A stretch of 64,000 nt of DNA. Origin: Chitinophaga cymbidii. Lineage in GTDB: Bacteria > Bacteroidota > Bacteroidia > Chitinophagales > Chitinophagaceae. The notes under the pieces are model-generated. The model saw nothing but the letters and a program-made list of their open reading frames with translations. It was not told the origin of the DNA and did no database searches. Location: assembly GCF_007992715.1 (NCBI RefSeq), contig NZ_BKAU01000001.1:2046001-2110000 (forward strand), read 5' to 3'. The position numbers and the translations under genes are program-made. Positions 1-9,900 of this stretch are shown in pieces; within the stretch, counting starts at the first letter, position 1, and each line of letters opens with the position of its first letter.

Positions 1-187
1 GAAGCAGGACCTGATGCATATTGCGGTGTGCTCACTGCTGAGCCAGAGCGGTTATTACGAGGCCGAGGGCAGGGATAAGGACGGATGGCCGCATTTCAGG
101 GAGCTGACGCCGGTGCCGAAAATGGGGCTGGAAGAGCAGGAACGTTTCCTGAAAGAGCATGTGATCGCCTATTTCGAAGAAGAATAA
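1..187 (+). CDS. C-terminal end of an uncharacterised protein (cut by window edge)
   Basis: The frame that begins at base 2 is open from the window edge to a TAA at 185-187 and gives about 61 residues ending in three glutamates. The peptide reads naturally (it contains SLLSQSGYYE and EEQERFLKEH) and has no low-complexity character. The cyclophilin gene starts 5 bases downstream, so the two probably share a transcript. I do not recognise the family and the N-terminal part lies outside the window. No function is proposed. Confidence 0.6.
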   Translation, partial: KQDLMHIAVCSLLSQSGYYEAEGRDKDGWPHFRELTPVPKMGLEEQERFLKEHVIAYFEEE

Positions 188-192
188 AAAAT

Positions 193-855
193 ATGAAGAG
201 AACGCTACTACTGTCCATTTGCCTGTTTACCGCCTTCGCCGCCAGCGCGCAACGCAACCGTAAAGTGACCGTATCCACGGATTTCGGCACCATGGTGATC
301 CGGCTGTATGACCAGACGCCTTTGCACCGCGATAACTTTATCAAACTGGTGAAAAGGCATTTTTATGACAGCCTGCTGTTCCACCGCGTGATCGGGCATT
401 TTATGGTCCAGGGCGGGGACCCGGAATCAAAAAGGGCCAAACCCGGGGCGCAGCTGGGCAATGGCAGCGTGGGATATACGGTGCCGGCGGAGTTCCAGCT
501 GGACCTGTTCCACAAAAAAGGCGTGCTGGCCGCGGCGCGGGACAATAACCCCGCGAAAGCCTCGGATGGTTGCCAGTTCTATATCGTACAGGGAAAAAAG
601 TTCACGGACGGCCAGCTGGATACGCTGGAGCAAACGCGGCTCGGCGGGCGCAAGATTCCGCTGGACCAGCGGGAGGTGTACAAAACGATCGGCGGAACGC
701 CGCATCTGGACCAGAACTATACCGTCTTTGGCGAAGTAGTGAAAGGGATGGAGGTGATCGACAGCATCGCCGCGGTGAAGACGGACAGGAACAACCGGCC
801 CTTGCAGGACGTGCGGATGAAGGTGCGGCTCAAAAAGAAGTTTTTATTTTTCTGA
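193..855 (+). CDS. Secreted cyclophilin-type peptidyl-prolyl cis-trans isomerase
   Basis: This 220-residue protein should catalyse proline cis-trans isomerisation in the periplasm, helping exported proteins fold. Residues 1-19 form a signal peptide ending in ASAQ. The cyclophilin core follows, with FHRVI at 63-67 (catalytic Arg65), FMVQGGDP at 70-77 and a conserved GCQFYI motif. An upstream in-frame ATG at 85 would add 36 residues that overlap the preceding gene and bury the signal peptide, so I chose the ATG at 193. Family assignment is firm; the client proteins are unknown. Confidence 0.93.
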   Translation: MKRTLLLSICLFTAFAASAQRNRKVTVSTDFGTMVIRLYDQTPLHRDNFIKLVKRHFYDSLLFHRVIGHFMVQGGDPESKRAKPGAQLGNGSVGYTVPAEFQLDLFHKKGVLAAARDNNPAKASDGCQFYIVQGKKFTDGQLDTLEQTRLGGRKIPLDQREVYKTIGGTPHLDQNYTVFGEVVKGMEVIDSIAAVKTDRNNRPLQDVRMKVRLKKKFLFF

Positions 856-898
856 ACATAATCTTTCTTTAATTTTACCGCTTAAAATCAAAATCAAC

Positions 899-1279
899 AT
901 GAATTTTCCGTCACAGTTGCGTTACACCAAAGACCACGAGTGGGTTTTGCTGGAAGGAGATACCGCTAAAATAGGTATCACAGATTTTGCACAGCGCGAG
1001 CTGGGCGATATTGTTTTCGTGGATATCAATACCGTGGGCAAATCCCTGCAGGGCGAAGAGATCTTTGGCACCGTGGAAGCGGTAAAGACCGTTTCAGACC
1101 TGTTTCTGCCGGTATCCGGCACAGTTTTGGAGATCAATCCGCAACTGGAAAGCAATCCTGAACTGGTGAACAGCGATCCGTACGGTGAAGGCTGGATGGT
1201 GAAAGTCCAGGTGAACAACCCTGCCGATGTGGAAGCGCTGCTGACCGCGGATGCTTATAAAGCACTGGTGGGTGAATAA
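899..1279 (+). CDS. gcvH: Glycine cleavage system H protein
   Basis: The H protein carries the lipoyl arm that shuttles the methylamine group between the P, T and L proteins of the glycine cleavage system. The 126-residue length is normal for the family. The lipoyl-attachment region has [11 protein letters not shown] with the acceptor Lys63, followed by a conserved PYGEGWMVK stretch. A TAATTTTA at 870-877 resembles the Bacteroidota -7 box. The VanZ-like gene begins 3 bases after the stop, so they are probably co-transcribed. The other glycine cleavage genes are not in this window. Confidence 0.97.
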   Translation: MNFPSQLRYTKDHEWVLLEGDTAKIGITDFAQRELGDIVFVDINTVGKSLQGEEIFGTVEAVKTVSDLFLPVSGTVLEINPQLESNPELVNSDPYGEGWMVKVQVNNPADVEALLTADAYKALVGE

Positions 1280-1282
1280 TTG

Positions 1283-1696
1283 ATGAATGAAATCAAGACA
1301 AAAAATATCAGCATGAGGATGATCCGTTATTATCTGCCAGCAATGGGATGGATCATCCTCATCCTTTTTTTATGCACGATGCCGGGCTCTTCGTTGCCGA
1401 AGGCGTCGTTGTTTGACAAGCTGCATGTGGACAAGATGGTCCACTTTTTTCTGTTTGGCGGAACGGTGATCCTGCTGGCATACGGGTATTTCCGGCAGCG
1501 GGGGCGCATCAGCGGCGCGATGCTGCTGTTGCTCGCGCTGGTAGCCAGCTTATATGGCCTGGCCATAGAGTTTATTCAGAAGTATTACACGGCCAACCGG
1601 AGCTTCGAGATCATGGATGTGGTGGCGGATACGTTGGGCGCTTTTACGGGCGTGCTGATCTTCCGGTTTATCGGGAAACGGTTTTTGAAGAAGTAA
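1283..1696 (+). CDS. VanZ-like family membrane protein
   Basis: This small integral membrane protein of about 137 residues has an N-terminal hydrophobic segment followed by a TMPGSSLP turn, a DKMVHFFLFG motif typical of VanZ-like proteins, two further membrane segments, and an acidic EIMDVVADTLGA motif before the last helix. VanZ-like proteins are linked to low-level teicoplanin resistance in enterococci, but the role in Bacteroidota is unknown. A TTG at 1280 could also serve, and the methionines near 1313 give a start closer to the first helix. It lies directly behind gcvH and ends at a strong terminator. Confidence 0.85.
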   Translation: MNEIKTKNISMRMIRYYLPAMGWIILILFLCTMPGSSLPKASLFDKLHVDKMVHFFLFGGTVILLAYGYFRQRGRISGAMLLLLALVASLYGLAIEFIQKYYTANRSFEIMDVVADTLGAFTGVLIFRFIGKRFLKK

Positions 1697-1723
1697 TACA
1701 GCTGGTGTTTGAAATGAATGCAT

Positions 1724-1748
1724 GCGTCCCGCGGGGCGCTTTTTTTTT
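1724..1748 (+). terminator. Rho-independent terminator of the gcvH/VanZ transcript
   Basis: A GC-rich inverted repeat (GCGTCCC with GGGGCGC) is followed by a run of nine T residues. It sits 28 bases after the VanZ stop codon. Confidence 0.85.
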
Positions 1749-1851
1749 GCCTGTATGCGTGTATGCGTGAAAAGAAGGTCGCAAATTTTTGCTCTTTTCA
1801 ACAAAATGTTTGGATTTCGAAGATGGCATTAAGCAAGTCTGATATTTTCTC

Positions 1852-1910
1852 GGTATTGACGTTTTAAATTTGGCCGCGGTATTGAATTCCCCTAATTTTA
1901 TCCGGTATTA
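1852..1910 (+). promoter_or_regulatory. Promoter with three 26-bp-phased GGTATT direct repeats
   Basis: GGTATTGA occurs at 1852 and 1878 and GGTATTAA at 1904, exactly 26 bp apart each time. A -33-like TTTG (1869-1872) and a -7-like TAATTTTA (1893-1900), 20 bases apart, lie between the copies. The arrangement suggests operator half-sites on one DNA face over the promoter of the XRE gene that follows. Autoregulation is an inference. Confidence 0.5.
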
Positions 1911-1947
1911 AAGACTGATTATTAACCTATTAACTGAATTAACCCCT

Positions 1948-2373
1948 ATGAGTATAGGTCCCACCATTAGAAAGATCCGCGAAGCAAGGAATGTTACACA
2001 GGAGTATATGGCGTCCCGCTTGAAGATAGGCGTAACGGCTTATGGAAATATTGAGCGGAGCGATGTCAAACGGTTGCCCGTGCAAAGGATTTTTGAAATT
2101 GCTTCCATACTGAATGTTGATTATACCGATATCTGTGGCCGCCCGGATAAGTCTGCCGCTAATCCGGATGAGCGGTTAAAGATGCATGCCGCCATTTTAG
2201 GGTTGATGGATTATTTCAGTAAGGACAAACAGATGCTTTGTGAACTGTTGAAAATTTATAAAGAAACGCATGAGCGCACCGATGCGATGTTGCAGGATCA
2301 TGCGAAAGCGATGGTAAGGGTGATGAAGATGCAGCAGGAAATCCATCAATATCTGCTGACGATGAAGAAATAG
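1948..2373 (+). CDS. XRE-family helix-turn-helix regulator
   Basis: A 141-residue cytoplasmic DNA-binding protein. Residues 5-62 form an XRE/Cro-type HTH (IRKIREARNVTQEYMASRL, then YGNIERSDVKRLPVQRIFEI). The C-terminal half is helical and possibly coiled coil (KDKQMLCELLKIYKETHERT), which would suit oligomerisation. It is preceded by phased repeats that could be its own operator. The gene is transcribed alone and converges on the DUF5686 gene. No toxin or phage gene lies nearby, so a chromosomal regulatory role is more likely than a prophage repressor, but the target is unknown. Confidence 0.85.
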   Translation: MSIGPTIRKIREARNVTQEYMASRLKIGVTAYGNIERSDVKRLPVQRIFEIASILNVDYTDICGRPDKSAANPDERLKMHAAILGLMDYFSKDKQMLCELLKIYKETHERTDAMLQDHAKAMVRVMKMQQEIHQYLLTMKK

Positions 2374-2480
2374 GTTGCTGCTCGGATCGATTTTCGGGTT
2401 TTATGCAGGCATACTTCATCCGCTGCGCGCACGGATTTTTCTGCACAATATCGCAGGCAGACCGGGAAGGTATGCGTTGA

Positions 2481-4988
2481 TCAAAATTGCAGCTTGAAGC
2501 TGCCGAAGATACCGAACCGCCGCTCATACGCTTCGTCCGGCAAGGGGCGTGGGGCCAGGCGCCATACAAAGTCTACCCGGATGAATTTGAGGATATTTTC
2601 AATGCCGGTGCCGACTTCCAGGTAGGGATTGCCCTGCAGGGTTTTGAAGGGATAACCGTGGTCCAGGTTCAGCGCCTTGTTGTCGTCGGACAGCTTGCCG
2701 ATGATGCCTTTCGCCGTCCAGAACTGGCGGAACTTCAGTTTGCGCACAAGTGGTATGTAATTGAAAATGCCGCTGCCAAGCGTGTGCTCAATATTAAAGC
2801 CAGCGTATTCATCGCTGAGGAACTCGAAGCGGTTCATCATGTTGAATGCGTACTTGTTGTAGTAATAGATCTCGTTGCCCGGATGCACTTCCAGCAATGT
2901 ATAAGGCATGGCCGGTCCGAAGATCTTTCCGCCGAATACGTTGTAGTAAAGACTTCCGAAAGGCGGCAGCTTTACCTGATCGGAAACGGTAACGCCGGCT
3001 TTGTGATAGTGGTAATTGCTTTTCATAATGCCCTGCACACCTACGGCATACTTGATCTCCACGATCGGATACTTGCTGCCGAGGCTGAAGCGGTAGTAGT
3101 TTCCTTCCAGGAACTCCTCGCGGAAGGCATAACGCAGCTTCACCGCCACTTCCATGTTCGTCATCGGATCAAGGCCATTGCCGTGATGAGGGTATAAGCT
3201 GGCGGCAGGCAGCGGATCAAAAGGCAGGAACTGTTTATGCACCAGCGAGAAGTGATGTGAAAAACCGGAGTAATATTCCTTATAGAACTCCGCGCGTTTC
3301 TCATCTATGAGCATGAACTTCTGCGGTACGTTCGGCTTGCGGATCGCGAGTGAGAAAATGTTGTCGGTGCCTACTTCGTCGTAATAGGTGGCGCCGTTGT
3401 CGAGGTCCCGGGTGAAGGATCCGTAAACATACATGCGCGGATGACGTTTCAGCAGCCAGAGCGCGGAAAGCTTTCCCTTGAAACGGTCGTCACCAAAGCC
3501 GTAGGCCAGGTAGCCGTTCAGGTAAAGGTCCTTGTGGAACTGCGGCGTGGTGCCCAGGTCCAGCCGAACGCGGAAACCTTCCAGGCGGTTCTGGGAAAAG
3601 AGATAAAAATAAGGGCCCCATTCCAGCGGACCGAAAGGTTTGTAACCCGTGGCGAGGAAGCGGATGGTATTGGAATACTTCTGGAACAGGGGCATCTTTT
3701 GCAGGGTATCCACCATTTTGTAGATCGCCTGCTCATTCACGGAAAGGCTTTCATGGCGGTTGCTGGCCCAGAAAGAATCCGGGCGGTTCCGCGCGCTGTC
3801 CGCCACCACAATGTTCTGCGGGTAGCGTTTCTCCGTGAAGATGTTGGTGGCGGCCGTATCGTTTGCTACAAAGTCGCTGTAGGTGGTGGTTTTGCGGCCG
3901 ATAAAATCAATGGTTTTGGTTGGCTTCGGGCTGGGCGTCCAGAAGTCAACAATGAATTTGTCTTTCGCAAGATACCAGCGGCTGCTGTCCCGGAAAGGCT
4001 TGAACTCCTGTACCAGGCTCACTTTGCGGACGAAGTTGATGTTCGCGTCGCCGGGAACGGACATGCTCATTTTCTGGATGGCAAAGGTCGAGTCCTGCAC
4101 CCACAGCTCGCCAACAAAAACATTTTCGCCCTTGCGACGCGGCTCGAAGTTCATCTTGATGAAGCGATGGTGGTGAACGTATTGGGTATCCGTAATGCGG
4201 TAATTGTAAAAAACAGCGCCGCTGTTGCTGATCGGGCTCACAAAGCTTTTGTCGAATACCGGGATAAAATTGTCGTACACATTGATGTTCTGGTACATCC
4301 CGCCGAGGAACTTCGTCACGCTTTCATTGTCCAGTCCCGAGGTGCGGCTCGCCTTGATCACTTCTTTCGTTTTCTTCGGGCTCCGCTGGAAATAATAGTC
4401 TGAAATACTTTCCGTCAGAAAGACCGGCAGGAAAGGCTGGGCTTCGGTGGTGCTGTCTATATTCTTCAGGATAAAAGAGAAAGGCTTGGTAAAACGGTTG
4501 CGGGATAACTTGATGGTATTGAGGTTCTTAATGTCGAGTTCCAGTTTGTTATAGATCTCGTATTTGTAGCTTTCAAGCCGCTCGTAGTTATTTTCCGGCT
4601 TTCGGCGGATGATGTGGCGGAGCAGTATCAGCGCAAAGTTCACGTTTGCTTTTACTTCATATTGCTTGAGGGAAACGTCCCCGCGGCTGATCTCGAAGTT
4701 GATGGTCTGGTCGCGGAGGTTGCGGTCTACGAACATCACGGTGCGCTGATAGCCCATTACTCTCACCAGCAGCGAATCCGCAGGAATGGCCGTAAGGTCG
4801 AAAACATAAGCGCCCTCCGCATCTGTGACCATGCCGGTGTTGGTGCCAACAAATTGAAGGGTGGCAAAGGGGATCACTTCCTGGGTATGCGCGTCTTTCA
4901 CAATACCACTGATCTTATATTGAGCGCTAAGAGGGAAGAAACTGATGATGCAAATAACAAAAGCTATGGTTCGTTTCCAACCGGTCAT
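2481..4988 (-). CDS. DUF5686 outer-membrane protein with carboxypeptidase-like regulatory domain
   Basis: This 835-residue protein has a signal peptide (about 1-22, ending PLSAQ). A carboxypeptidase-D regulatory-like beta-sandwich follows (about 25-110; SGIVKDAHTQEVIPFATLQF), as in many Bacteroidota outer-membrane receptors. The remainder matches the DUF5686 pattern, with repeated amphipathic strands and a terminal FGSFKLQF ending in an aromatic residue, typical of an outer-membrane barrel. The family has no established function, and no partner plug/SusD pair is adjacent. The gene is transcribed alone towards the XRE gene. Confidence 0.85.
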   Translation of the reverse strand: MTGWKRTIAFVICIISFFPLSAQYKISGIVKDAHTQEVIPFATLQFVGTNTGMVTDAEGAYVFDLTAIPADSLLVRVMGYQRTVMFVDRNLRDQTINFEISRGDVSLKQYEVKANVNFALILLRHIIRRKPENNYERLESYKYEIYNKLELDIKNLNTIKLSRNRFTKPFSFILKNIDSTTEAQPFLPVFLTESISDYYFQRSPKKTKEVIKASRTSGLDNESVTKFLGGMYQNINVYDNFIPVFDKSFVSPISNSGAVFYNYRITDTQYVHHHRFIKMNFEPRRKGENVFVGELWVQDSTFAIQKMSMSVPGDANINFVRKVSLVQEFKPFRDSSRWYLAKDKFIVDFWTPSPKPTKTIDFIGRKTTTYSDFVANDTAATNIFTEKRYPQNIVVADSARNRPDSFWASNRHESLSVNEQAIYKMVDTLQKMPLFQKYSNTIRFLATGYKPFGPLEWGPYFYLFSQNRLEGFRVRLDLGTTPQFHKDLYLNGYLAYGFGDDRFKGKLSALWLLKRHPRMYVYGSFTRDLDNGATYYDEVGTDNIFSLAIRKPNVPQKFMLIDEKRAEFYKEYYSGFSHHFSLVHKQFLPFDPLPAASLYPHHGNGLDPMTNMEVAVKLRYAFREEFLEGNYYRFSLGSKYPIVEIKYAVGVQGIMKSNYHYHKAGVTVSDQVKLPPFGSLYYNVFGGKIFGPAMPYTLLEVHPGNEIYYYNKYAFNMMNRFEFLSDEYAGFNIEHTLGSGIFNYIPLVRKLKFRQFWTAKGIIGKLSDDNKALNLDHGYPFKTLQGNPYLEVGTGIENILKFIRVDFVWRLAPRPLPDEAYERRFGIFGSFKLQF

Positions 4989-5225
4989 ACACGAGGCAAA
5001 TTAGATATTTTCATATTAACAACGTTAGATCGGGTCAAAAGAGACAGTTTTATAACAAAAATTTAGGTTTGTTGAACGACGGTTGATAGCCCGGCCGAAG
5101 CTGGGTTTTGTCAGACCGTGGTGGTCTGCTGCTTTCTGCCGGCCGGCAAACTGTTTTCCCCACGTTCCGCCAGACTGTTGACGAATGAGCGGCCGTTTTA
5201 TTGTATAATCGCCACTTACATTCAG

Positions 5226-5392
5226 GTAACCGGCCTATCGTTCTTTAAAACCGCCCCCTATACTATCATGTAACCGGTCTATCATTCTTTAAGACGGCTT
5301 TCTCACCAGCATCCTACACTATCATTTATCATGTAACCGGCCTCCTCATGTTCTTTAAGACGGCTTTCCCTCCGCCATCCCCTACACTATCC
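5226..5392. repeat. Three imperfect repeats (GTAACCGG units) in a 455-bp gene-free gap
   Basis: The gap 4989-5443 holds no convincing gene. Within it GTAACCGG recurs at 5226, 5270 and 5333. Each time it is followed by a C/T-rich stretch with TTCTTTAA and a purine-poor segment ending near ACTATC. Unit lengths are about 44, 63 and 60 bases. Also in the gap are a hairpin CAGACC/GGTCTG near 5112-5128 and a 12-bp palindrome TGCCGGCCGGCA at 5137-5148. Nothing identifies a function. Confidence 0.6.
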
Positions 5393-5415
5393 TGCAATAG
5401 TGTGCCAATTTTTTC

Positions 5416-5423
5416 TAACTTTG
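5416..5423 (+). promoter_or_regulatory. Bacteroidota -7 element TAACTTTG
   Basis: Exact match to TAnnTTTG, 20 bases before the chosen start at 5444. It argues against longer N-terminal versions of the next gene. Confidence 0.5.
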
Positions 5424-5443
5424 ATGCACAAAGTGCTTTTCTC

Positions 5444-6100
5444 ATGAACGAGCAACAACATCTCGACACCCTTAGCGACATCAAACGCATCATGGAGCGG
5501 TCTACCCGCTTCATGTCCCTCAGCGGCCTCGGCGGCATTTGCGCCGGCATCAGCGCGCTTGCAGGCGCCTGGTTTGCACAGCGCATACTGGCAGATTATA
5601 AAGCGTCTACCGGCAGGAACGGCTACGATGTGGTGGCCGGTGGCGCGGGTTCACCGGCCATGGAGCTGTTTGCAAAGCTTATGCTGGTAGCCGGACTGGT
5701 ACTGGTTGCAGCTTTGGCGGCGGGCTTTTATTTCACATGGCGCAAGGCGCGGCGGCAGGGGCTGCCCGTTTGGGACGCATCTGCGCGGAAAGTGTTCGTG
5801 AACCTTGCCATACCCTTATTTTCCGGCGGGCTCTTCATTGCGGGCCTTCTGTATAACGGGTTAACCGGACTGGTAGCGCCCGCCTGCCTGGTGTTTTACG
5901 GACTGGCGCTCGTGAACGCCAGCAAATACACGATAACGGATATACGATATCTCGGCCTGGCGGAGATCGCGCTTGGCATCCTCGGCCTGTTCAACCCCTA
6001 CAACGGCCTCTTTTTCTGGGCCCTGGGATTCGGCGTGCTGCACATCATCTACGGCACGCTGATGTGGTGGAGATATGAGCGCCTTCCCGCGGAACGCTAA
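5444..6100 (+). CDS. Multi-pass membrane protein paired with a winged-helix regulator
   Basis: A 218-residue protein with a soluble helical N-terminus (LDTLSDIKRIMERSTRFMSL) and about six hydrophobic segments. Examples are GGICAGISALAGAWF and LMLVAGLVLVAALAAGFYF, with further segments to the C-terminus. The start at 5444 follows a TAACTTTG promoter element; an upstream in-frame ATG at 5348 lies inside the repeat array and is rejected. The pairing with the small winged-helix gene just downstream is one I recall as recurrent in Bacteroidota. The function is not known; a regulated membrane sensor or transporter-like role is only conceivable. Confidence 0.75.
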   Translation: MNEQQHLDTLSDIKRIMERSTRFMSLSGLGGICAGISALAGAWFAQRILADYKASTGRNGYDVVAGGAGSPAMELFAKLMLVAGLVLVAALAAGFYFTWRKARRQGLPVWDASARKVFVNLAIPLFSGGLFIAGLLYNGLTGLVAPACLVFYGLALVNASKYTITDIRYLGLAEIALGILGLFNPYNGLFFWALGFGVLHIIYGTLMWWRYERLPAER

Positions 6101-6128
6101 ATGTTGGTTGTCCAAAAAAAGTATGGTC

Positions 6129-6425
6129 ATGAACCCGATCGGTAATCTGAATAAAATATTTGAAAGTCGCATACGCCTGGGGGTGATGAGTATGTTGATG
6201 GTCAATGAAGAGATCAGCTTCAACGACCTCAAGGAAATGCTTGAAGTAACGGACGGCAACCTGGCTTCCCATCTTTCCACACTGGAAGAAAATGGCTACC
6301 TCAAAGTGCACAAGGGCTTTATCGGCAGAAAGACGAACACCACCTACTCCATTACAAAGAACGGCGAAAAGGCTTTCAAAAGCCACCTGGCCGCGCTTGA
6401 GGCCATGATCCGGTTCAACCAGTAA
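6129..6425 (+). CDS. Winged-helix transcriptional regulator (MarR/ArsR-like)
   Basis: A 98-residue single-domain winged-helix protein. The recognition region reads ISFNDLKEMLEVTDGNLASH, followed by LSTLEENGYLKV and a beta-wing with GRKTNTTYSIT. It lies 28 bases after the membrane-protein gene, so they are probably an operon in which this protein controls the pair. An alternative ATG at 6123 adds two residues. The lack of cysteine clusters argues against an ArsR metal sensor. Confidence 0.85.
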   Translation: MNPIGNLNKIFESRIRLGVMSMLMVNEEISFNDLKEMLEVTDGNLASHLSTLEENGYLKVHKGFIGRKTNTTYSITKNGEKAFKSHLAALEAMIRFNQ

Positions 6426-6479
6426 ACGATTACTCCTGCTTATCCCGTAAAATTGCAAACCCTCGCATAAAACATTCTT

Positions 6480-6851
6480 ATGTCTTCCATTGCCAGAACC
6501 ATCACCAAACGCCTCCAAAGTTTCGCCTTCGCGTTCAGCGGGCTGGGCGCTTTCCTGCGCAGCGAGCCCAACGGCCGCATTCACCTCGTTGCCACGGTGG
6601 CGGTGATCATCCTGGCGGTAGTGTTTCATTGCAATACCGGCGAATGGGCGCTGCTCGTGATCGTCATGGCAATGGTCTGGTGTACGGAACTGCTCAACAC
6701 GGCCATTGAAAAGACCATGGACCACCTCAGCCCGGACATCCATCCGCGTGTGAAATGGATCAAGGACGTGGCGGCGGGCGCTGTGCTGGTGGCGGCTATT
6801 GCCGCGGCGGTGGTCGGCGGATTGATCTTCATCCCCAAGTTTGCCGCATAA
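6480..6851 (+). CDS. dgkA: Diacylglycerol/undecaprenol kinase family protein
   Basis: This small inner-membrane kinase phosphorylates diacylglycerol or, in many bacteria, undecaprenol, recycling lipid carriers for envelope synthesis. The 123 residues contain the family signature WCTELLNTAIEKTMDHL near residues 62-78, with the catalytic glutamate and asparagine, and three hydrophobic segments. The N-terminal RLQSFAFAFSGL is also typical. The true substrate (diacylglycerol or undecaprenol) cannot be told from sequence here. The gene ends at a bidirectional terminator shared with the convergent barrel-protein gene. Confidence 0.9.
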   Translation: MSSIARTITKRLQSFAFAFSGLGAFLRSEPNGRIHLVATVAVIILAVVFHCNTGEWALLVIVMAMVWCTELLNTAIEKTMDHLSPDIHPRVKWIKDVAAGAVLVAAIAAAVVGGLIFIPKFAA

Positions 6852-6880
6852 AAAAAGCGCTGTGATATCACAACGCTTTT
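6851..6880. terminator. Bidirectional terminator between dgkA and the barrel protein
   Basis: The inverted repeat AAAAAGCG...CGCTTTT with inner TGTGATATCACA gives a hairpin with A and T tails on both sides. It suits both convergent genes. Confidence 0.85.
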
Positions 6881-6902
6881 CCTTATTGTTTACAATTCAT
6901 TA

Positions 6903-9900
6903 TCAGAAGTCAACGCCTAACGCAAAGTAAAGCATCGGCTTGCCGCGGAAGAATCCTGTCATCGGCCAGCCGGCGTCGAAGCGGGCGAAATAGCCGAGCA
7001 GCGTTGTTCTGGCGCCAAAGCCGTAACCACCTACGAACGGCCCGAGGAAACCTTCCTTGATCCTCACGGTGATGCCGTCTTCACTGGTGTAAGTAGTATA
7101 GTTCGCATCCTTGAAGCTCAGCTTCTGGTTCCATGCCGTGCCGATATCTACGAACGTGGTCAGCTGGAAGTTGCGCAGGAACGCGGAGTTAATCGGTTTG
7201 TCGATGAACGTGGTGAATACGGGTAAACGTAATTCCGTGTTCATCAGCATAACGTTATTACCATTTTTGATGTTCTGCTTATACCCCCGCATGTTCACGG
7301 CCAGCGTCTGGTATGCGTAGTTGTCGCGATTCATGGGCGTATTGGTGTGGATGGAGGGTGTGAACATCCAGTTATCTACACCGCCGAGGAAGTAAATGAG
7401 CTTGCGGGAGCCCCATGAAACGTCCGCCGCAAAGCGGGTGGCCCAGATGAAGTTCCGTTTGATCTCCACATAATGACGGAAATCCACGCCCATGTTATAG
7501 GTGAACTTACCTTTCGGCACATTCTCGTTGAAGAGCGCATTGCGATTGCCGGATATCTGCGACATCAGGTCCGCATACACTTTATACCGCGTGCCTTTGT
7601 AGATATTGATAGCGGGATTGAGCGTGTTGTCGTGCACATATTCCAGCCGGCCCAATGCGTAGGTTTCCTTGTAGTTGGGTTCTTTGAGGGACAGCTCGTC
7701 GTTCGCCAGGATGTCCAGGTCATCTGTACGCATGCCCACGGTAAGGCGGAGGCTGCGCACCACGTCAAACGGATAGCGGATCTCTGCCTGGTAGATATTG
7801 GTCTTGTTCTTCACCGGGTAGCCGATGTAGGAGTTGTCGATCTGCACGCCCAGCTCTCCTTTATCTACTTTGCGGTAGTAGGTGAGCTTGTAATCGAAGC
7901 GCTTCTTCAGATAGGAGAAGGAGAACATGTACTCGCTGCCGTCCAGTCCGGATGGAACGCGGAAGGCGCCGTTGAACTTGTAATCTTCCATGAGGTCGCT
8001 CACGCCGATGCGGATCATGCCGTTAACGGGATCGGTAAGCCGGATGGGGGAGGACGGCCTGCCGCCGAATGGCTGGTACCGGTTCATCAGCACCGAGTTA
8101 TCGAGCTGCGCCACCAGGTAATCCGACGAAAACCGCAATTTATAATTGCTCAGCCTGGCCGATTTCAGGATAGGCGGCTCTTTGGGCTCCGGCTCCATTT
8201 CCTGCGCCAGCACGCTGCTGTCTACCGGCTCATTGGCGAACTCGCTCTGGAAGAAATCGTCCTGTTTCTGCGCGGTATCTTTCTGATAATAATCGGGCAG
8301 CCCCATTTTGATGCTGTCCTCCCGCATCTTGCGGGCCATGAAGCGTGTGGGCCTGGCCGTTACATTCCTTCTGCGGAGGGTGTTGGTATCTACCTTCAGC
8401 TTGTACAAACGTTTATAATCGCCTACCTGTATCACTTCAGACACCAGCCCCTGGTCGCCGGCAATGCGGGATTCGCGGATGCCGTACTGGTAGTTGGTGA
8501 TGGGGAACACGTAGGTGGAATCATTGGTGATGGTGATCACCTGCATGGAATCCGGCGCGGTGGCGCCATAGTCCGCCAGTGCGGAGTCCAGTTCCTGCTG
8601 GTCAGGGTTGTGCAGTATTTCCGCGCCTACGAAAAAGAGGGAATCCACACCCGCTCTTTCCGCTTTAAAGAAGCCGGCGTAGCGGTTGTTGATACCGTTG
8701 GCGTCGCTCACGAAGGTGAAGTGCGTGGTATTGTACTGCACCGGCATGCGGGCGTTGCCGTATTTAAGATCTGTCAGCTGGGAGATCTGCTTTTCGGAAG
8801 ATTTGTTCCAGTTGTCGATCAGGAAAACGTTGTAGTTATTATGCGGCAGCACGGTGTCCGCGCTGCGGGCTTTCGGCGAGGGGCGGTTGGAAGAATAGAT
8901 GATGCCGCTTTTGCCGGGGAAGGCCACGAAGGAAGGATCGAGGTCGTCGTACACGTCATTCGTGATCTGGTCGGTTTTCCCGTTGCTGATGCTGTAGGTG
9001 AAGATGTCGGTGTGCCCGTTCTTCACAGCGGAGAGCAGCAGGGAGTTATCGAATTCAAAGAAATATTTCATGTCGATCACCCGGTCGAACTGCGGGAGGT
9101 CCTGGCGGATCTTGATCTTGGTGATCAGGTCGTATACGAGCAGTTTGTTCTTGCCTTCGTGTTCGTAGATCACGGCAAGGCGGTTGCCTTTCTGGTTCCA
9201 GGCCAGGAGGGGATAGTTGGGATCGAGCTTGGAGGTCAGCTGGCGCACGCCGCTTTTCAGCAGCACCTTGTTGGTCCGCCAGCCCTGGTTGATCTCCACC
9301 TGGTACAAACCTTTGGTGTATTTGATCACCGCGTAGGTATTGTTCTTGGGATTGGCCTGGTAGCGGTAGTAGTCCGTCTTTTTAGTTACTTCGTTGGATA
9401 TCACCCCGGTGCCGCGCGTTACCTGGCGCCGGCGGCGGTTATCTTCCTGGTAACGTCTGAGGGTGTGGATCATGAAATCCTTTTGCGCATCTTTCGGTTT
9501 CATGCGCAGTACCTGTTCAAAGCCTTTTTTCAGTCCCCGGTTGATGCGGGTGATATACATGAGGTAAGGAACGGCGTCCTTTCCATACTTTTCTTCCACA
9601 TAATACCAGAAAGCCTGTCCCGCCAGCAGGGGCTTGTCGTATGCCAGCTGGTTAAAAGTGCGGTATTTCCCGGAAACCATGATCGCTTTCAGCTCTTCAT
9701 CCAGCTTTGCGTTCCAGTTTTCAGCGGCATAAGCGATAAATCCGTCGGTGAACCAGTTGGGAAAATCGATGAGTACGGCGTTGCCGGCAAACTCCCCGAT
9801 ATCTTCGCCGAACAGCAATGTTTCGAGCATTACCCGGGCGATGCCCTGGCGGATCTGTTTGCGGAGATGCTCGTGATCGCCATCGAAATAAACCAGTAAT

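Noticed and set aside
5348..5443. N-terminal extension of the membrane protein at 5.4 kb
   Set aside because: The added residues come from the repeat array and lie upstream of a TAACTTTG promoter element.
7473..9899. An 808-codon open frame on the plus strand opposite the propeller/barrel gene
   Set aside because: It is the mirror of a long GC-rich coding region. The minus-strand protein has a signal peptide, propeller repeats and a barrel end, while this reading has no family motif.
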